NCBI RefSeq assembly: GCF_003259675.1
Contig: NZ_PZJG01000001.1
Span: 558,001-622,000, forward strand
Length of the DNA stretch: 64,000 nt
Source of the DNA: Macrococcoides bohemicum
GTDB taxonomy: Bacteria; Bacillota; Bacilli; Staphylococcales; Staphylococcaceae
Reading direction: 5' to 3'
The translations under genes and the position numbers were made by a program. Below, piece after piece: positions 50,476-59,298 of this stretch. The notes beneath the pieces are model-generated. The model did no database searches, was not told the DNA's origin, and saw nothing but the letters and a program-made list of their open reading frames with translations. Positions within the stretch are counted from its first letter, which is position 1, and each line of letters begins with the position of its first letter.

Positions 50476-52315
50476 TGAGTGAAAAATTTATATTATTTAA
50501 TGATGAGCGCGTGGATCCATCTTTAATAATGACTTTGACTGACTTAGCCCAACTATTACGTGAAGTTGAGACAGTGAAAGTAAACTTCCAGAAGTTTGCT
50601 TATTTTGATCTTGCAGAAAATACAATTAATGTAGCATTTAAATGGAAACATAGAGAACGTGAAGAAGAAATGAAATTATTGAAGAGTGACACGATTTTAC
50701 ATGCTATAGGGTTTGATCATACGGACTTAGATGTTGTAGAAGAAGTACTAGATGAGCAATTTCGAGTAAAGAGTTTCTTTCAGCAGCTCTTTATGATGAT
50801 TGATGAGTTCAGATTAATGCACTTAATCAGTAAAGAAAGACCTTTTACAAAGAAATTCTTTGATGTACGCATTCGAGCAAAATTAAAAGAGAATGAAAGT
50901 CAGATTAAATTTTATCAGACTAAGGCAATGCCCACTGATGAATTATTTTTACAAATTGAACATACATTACTGACAGATAACATCCTTTCATTTCATACCA
51001 TGTTTTTTACGGAACTAGAATATAACATTCAGCTTGCCTTACAATCATTTTATGACTTAAAAAATACCGAAGATAGTGCGAATCTTGCAATAAGACTAAT
51101 GCTGTTAATAGAACCAAATTTAACGAAAGATATGTTAAACGAATATTATCATATCCCGAAATTAGCATATATGAATGCTAAAGCTGCTAAAAAAGCGAAT
51201 TTAGATAAAGCGAAACAAGACGTATCAGAAATGGATGAATCAGAATCAGTCCAGACAAAACAACGTGACATAGAAACTAAGAGTGGTGCTTATCTTGAGA
51301 CTGAAGTGACTGAAGGTTCGAACAGTAATAATATTAAAGAAAATGATCGCGAAGGTGACGCTAGTGATGACATTACTGAGATGGTGATGGGGAAAGGTAA
51401 GACAAAACCGCCTCAGACAGACGCAGAAGGTAATGATATTAGTGATGTCGTTGGGGAAGAGAACATCAATACAAAGATAATTTGGAAAGAAACTGTGCAG
51501 GATGATAAAAGTCTAACAATATATAATGCATATAAAGAAGATGTATTAAAAGAAATAAAAACATTGGTTAATGTCATTAACAAAAGTGTTGATCACGAAG
51601 TCAATGCTAAACGTCAAGGTTTAAGTAAGGGTAAATTAAGCCGCAATCTTACACAATGGTTTCTAGATGATCGCAAACGCGTATTTTATAAAGAAGATCA
51701 GAAATCTTATAAATTAGATGCAACGTTTATGTTATTAATTGATGCCTCTTATAGCATGGAAGATAAACTAGAAGAAACAAAAAAGGGTATCGTGTTGTTT
51801 CATGAGACATTACAGCAATTATCGATAAGACACGAAATCATGGCTTTCTCTGAAGATGGATTTGAAGCGGATAAAAATATTCAGCCGAATATATTAGAAC
51901 AAATCATTACTTATCAAAATTCCTTACAACATCAATATTCTCCAAATGTAGTAAGTTATAAGACCGGTGAGGATAATCGAGATGGTTTAGCGATTAGGAT
52001 AGCTGGTAATATGTTAAAAGCACGTCAGGAAAAACAAAAATTTTTAATCGTCTTCTCAGATGGTGAACCATCAGATTTGATTATGAATCAAATGGTATTA
52101 TAGATACCCATGATGCAGTAGTTGCCTTACGTAAAGAAAATATTTATGTCATCAATATTTTCTTAAGCCAGACAAAAATCGATGAAAATACAATGGCAAC
52201 AATAAAGAATATTTATAATGATTTCTGCATATTTGTGGAAGGTGTAGAAAAGTTGCCTAGTGTGATTCAGCCGCTTCTTAAAACTTTATTACTCCAAAGC
52301 ATGAAACAATTTTAG
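50475..52315 (+). pseudogene. VWA-domain protein (CobT/NorD-like), frameshifted near its 3' end
   Basis: The partner of the MoxR ATPase. The first frame encodes 542 residues and stops at 52103: an N-terminal helical region, an acidic linker (residues 245-320), and a von Willebrand factor A domain with the metal site LLIDASYSMED near 418 and SDGEPSD near 530. Reading shifts at the T-run 52076-52078, after which the other frame continues with FDYESNGIIDTHDAVVALRKEN and about 70 more residues to a stop at 52315. One missing T explains it. The VWA fold is cut before its last strands, so the product is probably defective, unless this is a sequence error or slippage. Confidence 0.8.
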
Positions 52316-52322
52316 GATAATT

Positions 52323-52357
52323 ACACACACTTATTAACGGTGTGTGTATTTTTTTTA
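52323..52357 (+). terminator. Terminator after the VWA gene
   Basis: A short stem of ACACAC and GTGTGT repeats around a loop TTATTAACG, followed by at least eight T residues. Confidence 0.75.
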
Positions 52358-52372
52358 AATTTTCTGAAAAGT
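52358..52372 (+). promoter_or_regulatory. CodY box before brnQ
   Basis: AATTTTCTGAAAAGT differs from the CodY consensus AATTTTCWGAAAATT at one position. It lies 60 bases upstream of the brnQ start. CodY binds branched-chain amino acids and GTP and represses their import when plentiful, which matches the gene. Confidence 0.65.
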
Positions 52373-52432
52373 TGTAGACTTTATGCGTTTAAAGTGATAC
52401 CATAATTAACATTAAAGTAAGGAGGTCATCCC

Positions 52433-53761
52433 ATGAATAAGAATACTTGGGTCGTAGGTTTTATGTTATTTGCAATATTTTTTGGAGCGGGTAATTTAAT
52501 TTTTCCGCCAAATTTAGGTTTTGCTAGTGGTCAGTTTTTCTGGCCGGCAATTTTTGGTTTTATTTTAACAGGGGTAGGCTTACCTTTACTTGGTATTATC
52601 GTAGGATCTTTAGATGAATCAGGCTATAAAGGTGTACTTCACAGAATTAATCCGGTATTCGGAATCTTATTTCTGTCAGCAGTATATTTAACGATTGGAC
52701 CATTATTTGCTATTCCGAGAACAGGTGCAACATCTTACGAAATGGCTGTATTACCATTTTTAAAGGCACCGTCAGCAATGTCTTTATTGATTTTTACTAT
52801 TGTTTTCTTTGGAATCACATTATGGTTAGCAATTAATCCATCGAAAATGGTAGATAGAGTAGGGGCAATATTAACACCACTATTACTTATTTCTATCATT
52901 GCGTTAGTTGTTGTAAGTATCTTCTTGTTATCTGATACATCACCAGTGAAGGCACAGGCTGATGTTTATACGAATTTAAATACAAGTTTCTTTAGTGGAT
53001 TTACAAGTGGTTATCAAACGATGGATGCTATTGCAGCGATTGCATTCTCAGTAATTGTTATCAATGCGATTAAAGAGAAAGGCATCTCGAAAGAGACAGG
53101 TCTATTTAAACAAACGATATTAGCTGGAATCATTGCAGCGATTGCATTAGGCTTTATTTATCTAACATTAGGTTGGATTGGTAGTCATTATCATTTATCA
53201 GCTGCACAGCTTTCAGAAATTAAGGATAATGAATCAGATTTAGGTACATATATACTAACGCATGTAGCGCATGATACGTTTGGCACCTTCGGAAAATTAT
53301 TGATTGGTATCATTGTCAGCTTAGCTTGTTTAACAACCTCAACTGGTCTAGTTGTTGCTGTAAGTGAATATTTCAATGAGATATTCCCAAAAATCTCGTA
53401 TAAAACTTATGCAATTGCATTTACTTTGTTCAGTTTTATATTAGCAAACCAAGGTTTAAAAGCAGTAATTGAAAAATCTATTCCTGTGTTATTAATCTTG
53501 TATCCGATTGCTATGACTTTAGTGTTAATTATGTTAGTTGCTAAGTTTGTACCGACACCATTATTAGCATTTCAAATTCCGATTATATTAGTAACGATTG
53601 TTTCTGTTTTATCAGTAATAAGTTCTCAGTTTAAAGTGTTACCATTTATGAATGCATTACCTTTAAAAGCACAATCAATGGAATGGCTAATATTCGCTGT
53701 AGTTGGATATATCATCGGTTATGTAATAGGATTAAGACAAACTAAAATTGCATATAAATAA
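52433..53761 (+). CDS. brnQ: Branched-chain amino acid:cation symporter BrnQ
   Basis: Imports leucine, isoleucine and valine with Na+ or H+. The 442-residue protein has about twelve membrane helices and the family signature FMLFAIFFGAGNLIFPP (residues 10-26), followed by GYQTMDAIAAIAFSVIVINAI near 194. It has a strong ribosome site (AAGGAGGTC) and a CodY box upstream. It is monocistronic, ending in a bidirectional terminator shared with telA. Confidence 0.94.
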   Translation: MNKNTWVVGFMLFAIFFGAGNLIFPPNLGFASGQFFWPAIFGFILTGVGLPLLGIIVGSLDESGYKGVLHRINPVFGILFLSAVYLTIGPLFAIPRTGATSYEMAVLPFLKAPSAMSLLIFTIVFFGITLWLAINPSKMVDRVGAILTPLLLISIIALVVVSIFLLSDTSPVKAQADVYTNLNTSFFSGFTSGYQTMDAIAAIAFSVIVINAIKEKGISKETGLFKQTILAGIIAAIALGFIYLTLGWIGSHYHLSAAQLSEIKDNESDLGTYILTHVAHDTFGTFGKLLIGIIVSLACLTTSTGLVVAVSEYFNEIFPKISYKTYAIAFTLFSFILANQGLKAVIEKSIPVLLILYPIAMTLVLIMLVAKFVPTPLLAFQIPIILVTIVSVLSVISSQFKVLPFMNALPLKAQSMEWLIFAVVGYIIGYVIGLRQTKIAYK

Positions 53762-53765
53762 AAAA

Positions 53766-53800
53766 AGGAGGGTGAGACATAAGTCTCAGCCCTCTTCTTT
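53766..53800. terminator. Bidirectional terminator between brnQ and telA
   Basis: A stem GAGGGTGAGAC with GTCTCAGCCCTC (one bulged G) and loop ATAA, with A-rich and T-rich flanks, lies between two converging genes. Confidence 0.85.
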
Positions 53801-53802
53801 CT

Positions 53803-54963
53803 TTATAAAGTTCTATTTTGCTGATCCTGTTGTAATTGTAGTAATTGCTGTTTTAAATCCTGTTCCATTTTGCCGAGTTCTATTTCAGCTGCACGTCGTT
53901 TTTCACTACCTTGCTGCTGGATTGTTAACGTTTCACGTATCGTATCAACGATGTTTTGTTGTGTGGTTTTTAAAGTATCTAATTCTACAATTCCACGTTC
54001 ATTTTCTTCTGCTGTTCGTATTGTATTCATCTTAAGCATTTCTGAATTTTTAAGCAGTAGTTCGTTCGTTGTATTCGTAACCTGTTGTTGTGCTTTAGAC
54101 GCTTTCTGCTGATGTAATAAACTCATGGCGATTGCCATCTGATTTTTCCATAATGGAATACTTGTTAGAATTGAACTTTGAATTTTCTCGGCTAGTGTTT
54201 GATTGACATCCTGAATCATTCTAATTTGTGGGGCAGATTGTAAAGTGATTTGACGTGATAATTTCAAATCATAGATACGTTTGTCTAAACGATTAAGGTA
54301 ATGTCTAAGATCATTAACATCTTGTACAATCATCTGATCATTTGATGCTAATGCACGTTGCTCTAACTCAGGAAGCATTACAGTCTGAATTTCTTCACGT
54401 TTTTCTTCAGCAGCGATGATAAACATGTCTAAAGCTTCAAAATATGCTTTGTTTTCTTCATATAAGCGGTCTAACATATGTACATCTCTTAATAATACAT
54501 CTTTAGAATTTTGAAGCTGTACTGATATACGATCGATTTGTCCTGAAACCGACTGATATCTAGAAATTAACTCATTGACTGATTTAGAAACCCGTTTAAA
54601 TAATTTTTTAAACTTACTTTTTTCGACTTGTGAAATTTCATCTGGATCAACTTCTTTTAATTTTTTCATTAACTGATCAAGGCTATCACCAATTGAACCT
54701 ACATCTTTTTTCTGTACTTCATCTAATATTTGATGAGAAAATGTAGAAAGTTTTTGTTGTGCACTTGCTCCATATAACAATAAATTTTCATTATCAAGAG
54801 GTTTAATCTGATTTTTAATCTGATTGATTTTTTCACGTTTTTCAGGAGAAAGGGTTTCAGTTTGATATGTAGTTAAATTATTTTTCTTTTGTTCCGGTTG
54901 TAACATTGTATTGCTTTCAAATGGATTTGCAGTTAAATCATTGATTAACTCGTTTTCATTCAT
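53803..54963 (-). CDS. telA: TelA-like toxic anion resistance family protein
   Basis: A 386-residue, soluble, strongly helical protein of the TelA/KlaA (YceH) family. The family is linked to tellurite and other envelope stresses, but the mechanism is unknown. Visible features include the regular coiled-coil segments and the central VSGQIDRISVQLQNSKDVLL and MLDRLYEENKAYFEALDMF. It overlaps xpaC by 8 bases, the same pair as in S. aureus. Confidence 0.88.
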   Translation of the reverse strand: MNENELINDLTANPFESNTMLQPEQKKNNLTTYQTETLSPEKREKINQIKNQIKPLDNENLLLYGASAQQKLSTFSHQILDEVQKKDVGSIGDSLDQLMKKLKEVDPDEISQVEKSKFKKLFKRVSKSVNELISRYQSVSGQIDRISVQLQNSKDVLLRDVHMLDRLYEENKAYFEALDMFIIAAEEKREEIQTVMLPELEQRALASNDQMIVQDVNDLRHYLNRLDKRIYDLKLSRQITLQSAPQIRMIQDVNQTLAEKIQSSILTSIPLWKNQMAIAMSLLHQQKASKAQQQVTNTTNELLLKNSEMLKMNTIRTAEENERGIVELDTLKTTQQNIVDTIRETLTIQQQGSEKRRAAEIELGKMEQDLKQQLLQLQQDQQNRTL

Positions 54964-55726
54964 TTATATCTTTCCTTTCGTTGACATGTGCATATTGTTT
55001 AGAACGTTTAAAATTAACAGGCTTTTGTTCATTATATTCTAAAGCCTGCTGTTTATTTGTAGTATGATTTATATTCTCACTTTTTGCATTGTCACTTTGT
55101 ATCTGTATTTGATGACTTGTCTTTTGAATAGATGCGAGATCGATTTCAACTTTCATCTGTTCATAGTCACTTGAATTCAATGCTTTTAAGTCTGCTTGTA
55201 AAGTTCTTTTTAATTCGTCAAGCGTTAAGCGCGCATTATATAGCAACTGCTTATCTTCAGCTGTTTTATGGGGCATTCTTGATAAATATAAGAACTGATC
55301 TAATAAATTAACTGTATTATCTAAATGAGAAAAAAAGAAACTATCAACTTTAAAAAACTTTTTAGGATCTTTTTGTACTGATTTATAAATTGTGCGTGCT
55401 ATTTTATTAATTTCATTTACATTACGAAAATCAGTGATAGAGCGTACTTTTTTATATTGAACTAATAATTGTTTGATTTTAGGTTCAGCAATCTTCATCT
55501 GCTGTCTGATATATTTATAGTCTTGTTTTGTAACACCCATCTCTTTTAAATATTTGTTACCTGTCGTCATCTGGATAGGGAAGAATGCACCTAAATAACC
55601 ACCTGCCATAACGAGTGAGTCAAGCCACATATCAAGCTGAAAAAAATTCATGCTGATAAATCCTGTCAATAGTGCGATTGGTACTGCAAATATCGCACCA
55701 AAAATATACGATGCATTGTATTTCAT
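54956..55726 (-). CDS. xpaC: XpaC-like membrane protein
   Basis: A 256-residue protein with two N-terminal membrane helices (about residues 7-27 and 33-52) and a helical cytoplasmic domain. It belongs to the XpaC (5-bromo-4-chloroindolyl phosphate hydrolysis) family, named after a Bacillus phenotype; no catalytic motif is known. It is coupled to telA and probably forms a membrane stress complex with it, by inference. acyP lies 21 bases upstream. Confidence 0.82.
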   Translation of the reverse strand: MKYNASYIFGAIFAVPIALLTGFISMNFFQLDMWLDSLVMAGGYLGAFFPIQMTTGNKYLKEMGVTKQDYKYIRQQMKIAEPKIKQLLVQYKKVRSITDFRNVNEINKIARTIYKSVQKDPKKFFKVDSFFFSHLDNTVNLLDQFLYLSRMPHKTAEDKQLLYNARLTLDELKRTLQADLKALNSSDYEQMKVEIDLASIQKTSHQIQIQSDNAKSENINHTTNKQQALEYNEQKPVNFKRSKQYAHVNERKDINE

Positions 55727-55747
55727 CTCATCATTTCCTTTAAAATA

Positions 55748-56014
55748 TTATATCGTTTTAAAATGTTTAAATTGCTGCTCTGGTATATTATTGATTTCAT
55801 AAGATTGTACGCGAGACATCGGAGAAGCACCGCGAATAACCTTTTCCGTAAATATATCTAATTTTGAACTTTCTCCAGTTGCATAAATCTCAACATAATC
55901 ATCTACATTCTGAACTGTTCCGGTGATATTATTATCATTAGCATGTTGCGCTGTGAAGTATCGAAAGCCCACACCTTGTACACGTCCAAAAACTTTAATA
56001 TGAATTGTTTTCAT
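55748..56014 (-). CDS. acyP: Acylphosphatase
   Basis: Hydrolyses acyl phosphates. The 88-residue ferredoxin-like protein has the signature GRVQGVGFRYFTAQHA, with the phosphate-binding loop and catalytic Arg, and the catalytic Asn in GTVQNVDDYVEIYATG. It is the first gene of the acyP-xpaC-telA reverse run, with the start just after AGGTGAAG. Confidence 0.93.
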   Translation of the reverse strand: MKTIHIKVFGRVQGVGFRYFTAQHANDNNITGTVQNVDDYVEIYATGESSKLDIFTEKVIRGASPMSRVQSYEINNIPEQQFKHFKTI

Positions 56015-56142
56015 CTTACTTCACCTCATACCACTATTATATGTAAAAAGACTCAAAACACCTAATAAATCGCATTTGTAAGACGATTTACTTGAAAATA
56101 TGAAATAAACAGATGATAATATTTTTTAATGAGGTGAAAAAG

Positions 56143-56439
56143 ATGTATGAAATCATAACAATAAGAGCAGACTATGAAGGATGGTGGCTGTTCGAAGATT
56201 ATCGTGAGAAAGCTACCGATATAAAAAGTTTTTCACAATTAGCTGAAGCAAGAAGCTATTATAATGAGCAATTAGTAATGTTAAGACAGCATTTTTGTAA
56301 TGAATTAGTCGGAAAGTATGATATACATGCTTTTTATAACAATTGTGAAATCGAATTCTGTGAAGATTGCGATGATGATGTTCAAATTTTTCATAGTGTT
56401 TTATTTCTGGATAAAGGGGAAATATATCAATATCGTTGA
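56143..56439 (+). CDS. DUF1033 family protein
   Basis: A 98-residue acidic protein with the DUF1033 layout: MYEIITIRADYEGWWLFEDY at the start and a Cys/Asp-rich end containing CEDCDDDVQIFHSVLFLD. Function unknown. The ATG at 56143 follows GAGGTGAAAA. It is divergent from acyP and upstream of cspA, as in S. aureus. Confidence 0.78.
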   Translation: MYEIITIRADYEGWWLFEDYREKATDIKSFSQLAEARSYYNEQLVMLRQHFCNELVGKYDIHAFYNNCEIEFCEDCDDDVQIFHSVLFLDKGEIYQYR

Positions 56440-56543
56440 AATAATCATAAATGCTATATAATTGATAAAAAAGATAATTAAAATTTATTTATTATTACAG
56501 TAAAGTAAAATTTGTAAAGTGTTTCAATTTACAGAATATTGTA

Positions 56544-56572
56544 TTGATTTATGATTAGTGGTATTCTATAAT
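56544..56572 (+). promoter_or_regulatory. Promoter of cspA
   Basis: TTGATT (56544-56549) and TATAAT (56567-56572) are spaced by 17 bases. The expected start near 56579 gives a leader of about 113 nt, the size known for S. aureus cspA. Confidence 0.7.
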
Positions 56573-56578
56573 AATTTA

Positions 56579-56691
56579 TAGCAATATGGTTATTCCATAT
56601 TACAAAGTAAATATATTAATTCACTTTTTATTTATTTTGTAATATGTGAATAATCACATATTGAATTAATATAGTGTGGAGGTTTCTAATT
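56579..56691 (+). other. Structured 5' leader of cspA
   Basis: The leader can form hairpins AATATGG/CCATATT (56583-56601), AATATGTGA/TCACATATT (56641-56662) and an outer stem 56613-56623 with 56662-56672, ending 5 bases before the GGAGG at 56678. An alternative 8-bp pairing (56596-56603 with 56639-56646) excludes the first two. Cold-shock mRNAs use such leaders as temperature switches or RNase III targets. The rest of the 250-base gap upstream holds only the promoter. Confidence 0.55.
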
Positions 56692-56892
56692 ATGAAACAA
56701 GGTACAGTTAAATGGTTTAACGCAGAAAAAGGATTTGGATTCATCGAAATCGAAGGAGAAAACGACGTATTCGTTCACTTCTCAGCGATTAATCAAGAAG
56801 GATACAAATCATTAGAAGAAGGACAAGCAGTAGAATTTGAAGTGGTTGAAGGCGATCGCGGACCACAAGCTGCAAACGTTGTAAAATTATAA
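56692..56892 (+). CDS. cspA: Cold shock protein CspA
   Basis: A 66-residue RNA chaperone with one cold-shock OB fold. RNP1 is KGFGFIEI and RNP2 is VFVHFSAI, with KWFN near the start. The final ANVVKL is as in staphylococcal CspA. The ATG at 56692 follows GGAGG; it is expressed from its own promoter with a structured leader. Codons are those of a highly expressed gene. Confidence 0.96.
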   Translation: MKQGTVKWFNAEKGFGFIEIEGENDVFVHFSAINQEGYKSLEEGQAVEFEVVEGDRGPQAANVVKL

Positions 56893-56922
56893 TTTTAATG
56901 CAATAAATTATATACGAACGTT

Positions 56923-56960
56923 AGAAAGACACCCTGGAAAAACCAGGGTGTCTTTCTTTT
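56923..56960. terminator. Bidirectional terminator between cspA and lysA
   Basis: A 15-bp perfect stem (56923-56937 with 56943-56957) with a 5-base loop and a T-rich flank; it serves both convergent units. Confidence 0.9.
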
Positions 56961-56965
56961 ACTTT

Positions 56966-58237
56966 TTAATGTACTTCGTTAGTAATTAAATGTTCAAGCG
57001 TCTGTCTTTTAATAACTTCACGTACTCCTTGCTCTGAAACAAAGACAACAGCAGGTTTAAGCATCTGATTATAATTAGATGACATTGAATAATGATATGC
57101 GCCCGTTGATTTCACACATAATGTATCACCACGTTTTGTTGACTTTGGTAGATGGGTATTACGTGCAATGATATCGCCAGATTCGCATAACTTTCCTGCT
57201 ACAGTAACATTTTCAGTTTGATTTTCTTCTCGATCTACTAATTCAAGTTCATATTGTGCATCATAAAGTGCAGTCCTGATATGATCGCTCATCCCACCAT
57301 CGATAGATATATATTTATTGGTTTCAGGTATTGACTTTACTGTACCTACTTCATAAAGTGTTATTCCAGCTTCACCGACGATAGAACGTCCTGGTTCTAA
57401 AGAGATTTCTGGTATTTTATAATCAATTTCGTTACATGTATCAATTAACGTCTCAGTAATGGCTTTAATGCCATCTTCAATAGGATAACTGATATCTTCA
57501 GCAGTATATTTTATACTGAATCCACCGCCAATGTTTAAAACTTTAATTTCAATATTATTTTCTTTTAGCCATTGAATAACGATTTGTATTGTTTCAATCG
57601 TTCCAGTTGATTCGAATATTTGAGAGCCAATATGAAAATGTATACCATAAAAGTCAATGTGGCTTGCTTCCTGAATTAACTTTACTCCCTGTAATGCAAG
57701 GCCATGTTTTATACTTAATCCAAATTTACTATCTTCTTGTCCAGTCTGGATAAATTCATGTGTGTGTGCTTCTACACCTGGATTTACGCGTAATACAGCT
57801 TTAACAGTACAATTTTTATTTTTAGCGATAGTATTGATGCGGTCAATTTCATCGATAGCATCAATCACAAAATATTCAACACCTGCTTCAATTGCGTATA
57901 CAATTTCATGATCTGTCTTATTGTTACCGTGGAAATGAATTTTTTGTGGATCAAATTGAGCTGTAAGTGCAGTATAAAGTTCACCTTCTGATACGACATC
58001 TAATCCCATATTTTCTTCCTGCAACAGTTTAAATAATTGAATAGATGTAAATGCTTTTGATGCATATGAAATCGTATAAGTTAATCCTGAGGCTTGTAAA
58101 GATTCATGGAAGCGTCTGCATTGATTACGGATTAATGTTTCGTCATATACGAATAAGGGTGTACCATATTGTTCTTTTATATCTAGTAATGAATGGCCGT
58201 GTATTGTTAGTACGCCTTGTTCTCTTGTTAAATTCAC
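56966..58237 (-). CDS. lysA: Diaminopimelate decarboxylase
   Basis: Last step of lysine synthesis: meso-diaminopimelate to lysine, PLP-dependent, fold type III. Motifs: YASKAFTS with the PLP Lys near residue 60, HGNNKTDHEI near 100, FGIHFHIGSQ-like YGIHFHIGSQ near 198, GGGFSIKY near 238, EPGRSIVGEAG near 285, and CESGDIIAR near 350. 423 residues. It is the last gene of the reverse lysine operon, overlapping alr2 by 4 bases. Confidence 0.95.
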   Translation of the reverse strand: MNLTREQGVLTIHGHSLLDIKEQYGTPLFVYDETLIRNQCRRFHESLQASGLTYTISYASKAFTSIQLFKLLQEENMGLDVVSEGELYTALTAQFDPQKIHFHGNNKTDHEIVYAIEAGVEYFVIDAIDEIDRINTIAKNKNCTVKAVLRVNPGVEAHTHEFIQTGQEDSKFGLSIKHGLALQGVKLIQEASHIDFYGIHFHIGSQIFESTGTIETIQIVIQWLKENNIEIKVLNIGGGFSIKYTAEDISYPIEDGIKAITETLIDTCNEIDYKIPEISLEPGRSIVGEAGITLYEVGTVKSIPETNKYISIDGGMSDHIRTALYDAQYELELVDREENQTENVTVAGKLCESGDIIARNTHLPKSTKRGDTLCVKSTGAYHYSMSSNYNQMLKPAVVFVSEQGVREVIKRQTLEHLITNEVH

Positions 58238-59298
58238 TGTGTAACCTCCAGTAATAGTGTATTGTGATTGAGTGCAGAAAGCTGTTCAGAATTAGCGCCT
58301 ACACCTAAAAATGTATATTCATCGATACGCATCTGTTCGTGATATAAATAAACGATATCATTCGGTTTTACGTGTTCATCGACTTCAACAAACATATGAC
58401 TCATCATCAGCGCCTTAATAGGATACCGTCTGTTGTTGATCAGACAGTCATGCTTTGCGCGTGTTCTTAAAATACCGTCACCGTATCCAATGGCCACAAC
58501 TGCTAATCGCGTATCTCTTTGTGCGGTAAATGCGAAACTATAGCCAGCGGACTGTCCGGCATTTATTTCACGAATCTGAATAACGTGGCTTGATATACGT
58601 AATGACTGTCTGGTAATAGATTCCGGTAAACTCGAATAGGGACGAGAGCCATAAAGAATGATGCCAAGTCGTAAATGTGTATGTTGTGATAATAGACCAC
58701 CTTCACGAACGTAGCTTGCACTGTTCTGTGCATGTATGACTTCAAATGAATGGAGCGGAGCCAGAGTGTTTACTACGTCTAACCAGTCCTTCTTTTCAGT
58801 TTCATAATCTGTAACTTCGAATTCATCGGCATATCCAAAATGTGTCCATAATCCTTTAATGTCAATATCAGGATATTGTGCTTTAATGATTAATAGTGTT
58901 TCCTGCATTTCAGCAATTGATTTAAAGCCTGAACGATGTAACAAATTCTCATATTCCATATGAAGTGGGACGTCATAAAGTTCATCGCTGTAAGTCTCAA
59001 AAAATTTTGCTGATGGCAGTGTCATTTCAATGTTATATCGTCTTAAACTTTCGAAATCCGTGACTGGATTCATTAGGAAGATATTACAAGTATTATTATA
59101 GTTACGAATAGCAATTGCCTCTTCTAAGCTTGTCGTACTGAAATAATTAATACCACAAGTTGTCATGCAATCTAACGTAAATTCAAGGCCGTAATTATAA
59201 GCATTATTTTTAACGACTGCAATCACTGGATTATCTTTAATGACCTGTTTGATGTTGTCCGTAAACTGTGTTTGATTAATTTCCCATTTAGCACTCAT
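58234..59298 (-). CDS. alr2: Alanine racemase-family protein of the lysine operon (Alr2)
   Basis: A 354-residue fold type III PLP enzyme. The PLP lysine lies in AVVKNNAYNYGLEF, close to the S. aureus Alr2 sequence, followed by LLHRSGFKS, GLWTHFGYADEF, IHAQNSASYVREG, and the C-terminal IGYGDGILRTRAKHDCLIN. In S. aureus this paralogue sits in the dap operon, and its true substrate is unclear. The start ATG at 59298 follows GAGGTT and overlaps dapL by 11 bases. Confidence 0.9.
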   Translation of the reverse strand: MSAKWEINQTQFTDNIKQVIKDNPVIAVVKNNAYNYGLEFTLDCMTTCGINYFSTTSLEEAIAIRNYNNTCNIFLMNPVTDFESLRRYNIEMTLPSAKFFETYSDELYDVPLHMEYENLLHRSGFKSIAEMQETLLIIKAQYPDIDIKGLWTHFGYADEFEVTDYETEKKDWLDVVNTLAPLHSFEVIHAQNSASYVREGGLLSQHTHLRLGIILYGSRPYSSLPESITRQSLRISSHVIQIREINAGQSAGYSFAFTAQRDTRLAVVAIGYGDGILRTRAKHDCLINNRRYPIKALMMSHMFVEVDEHVKPNDIVYLYHEQMRIDEYTFLGVGANSEQLSALNHNTLLLEVTQ

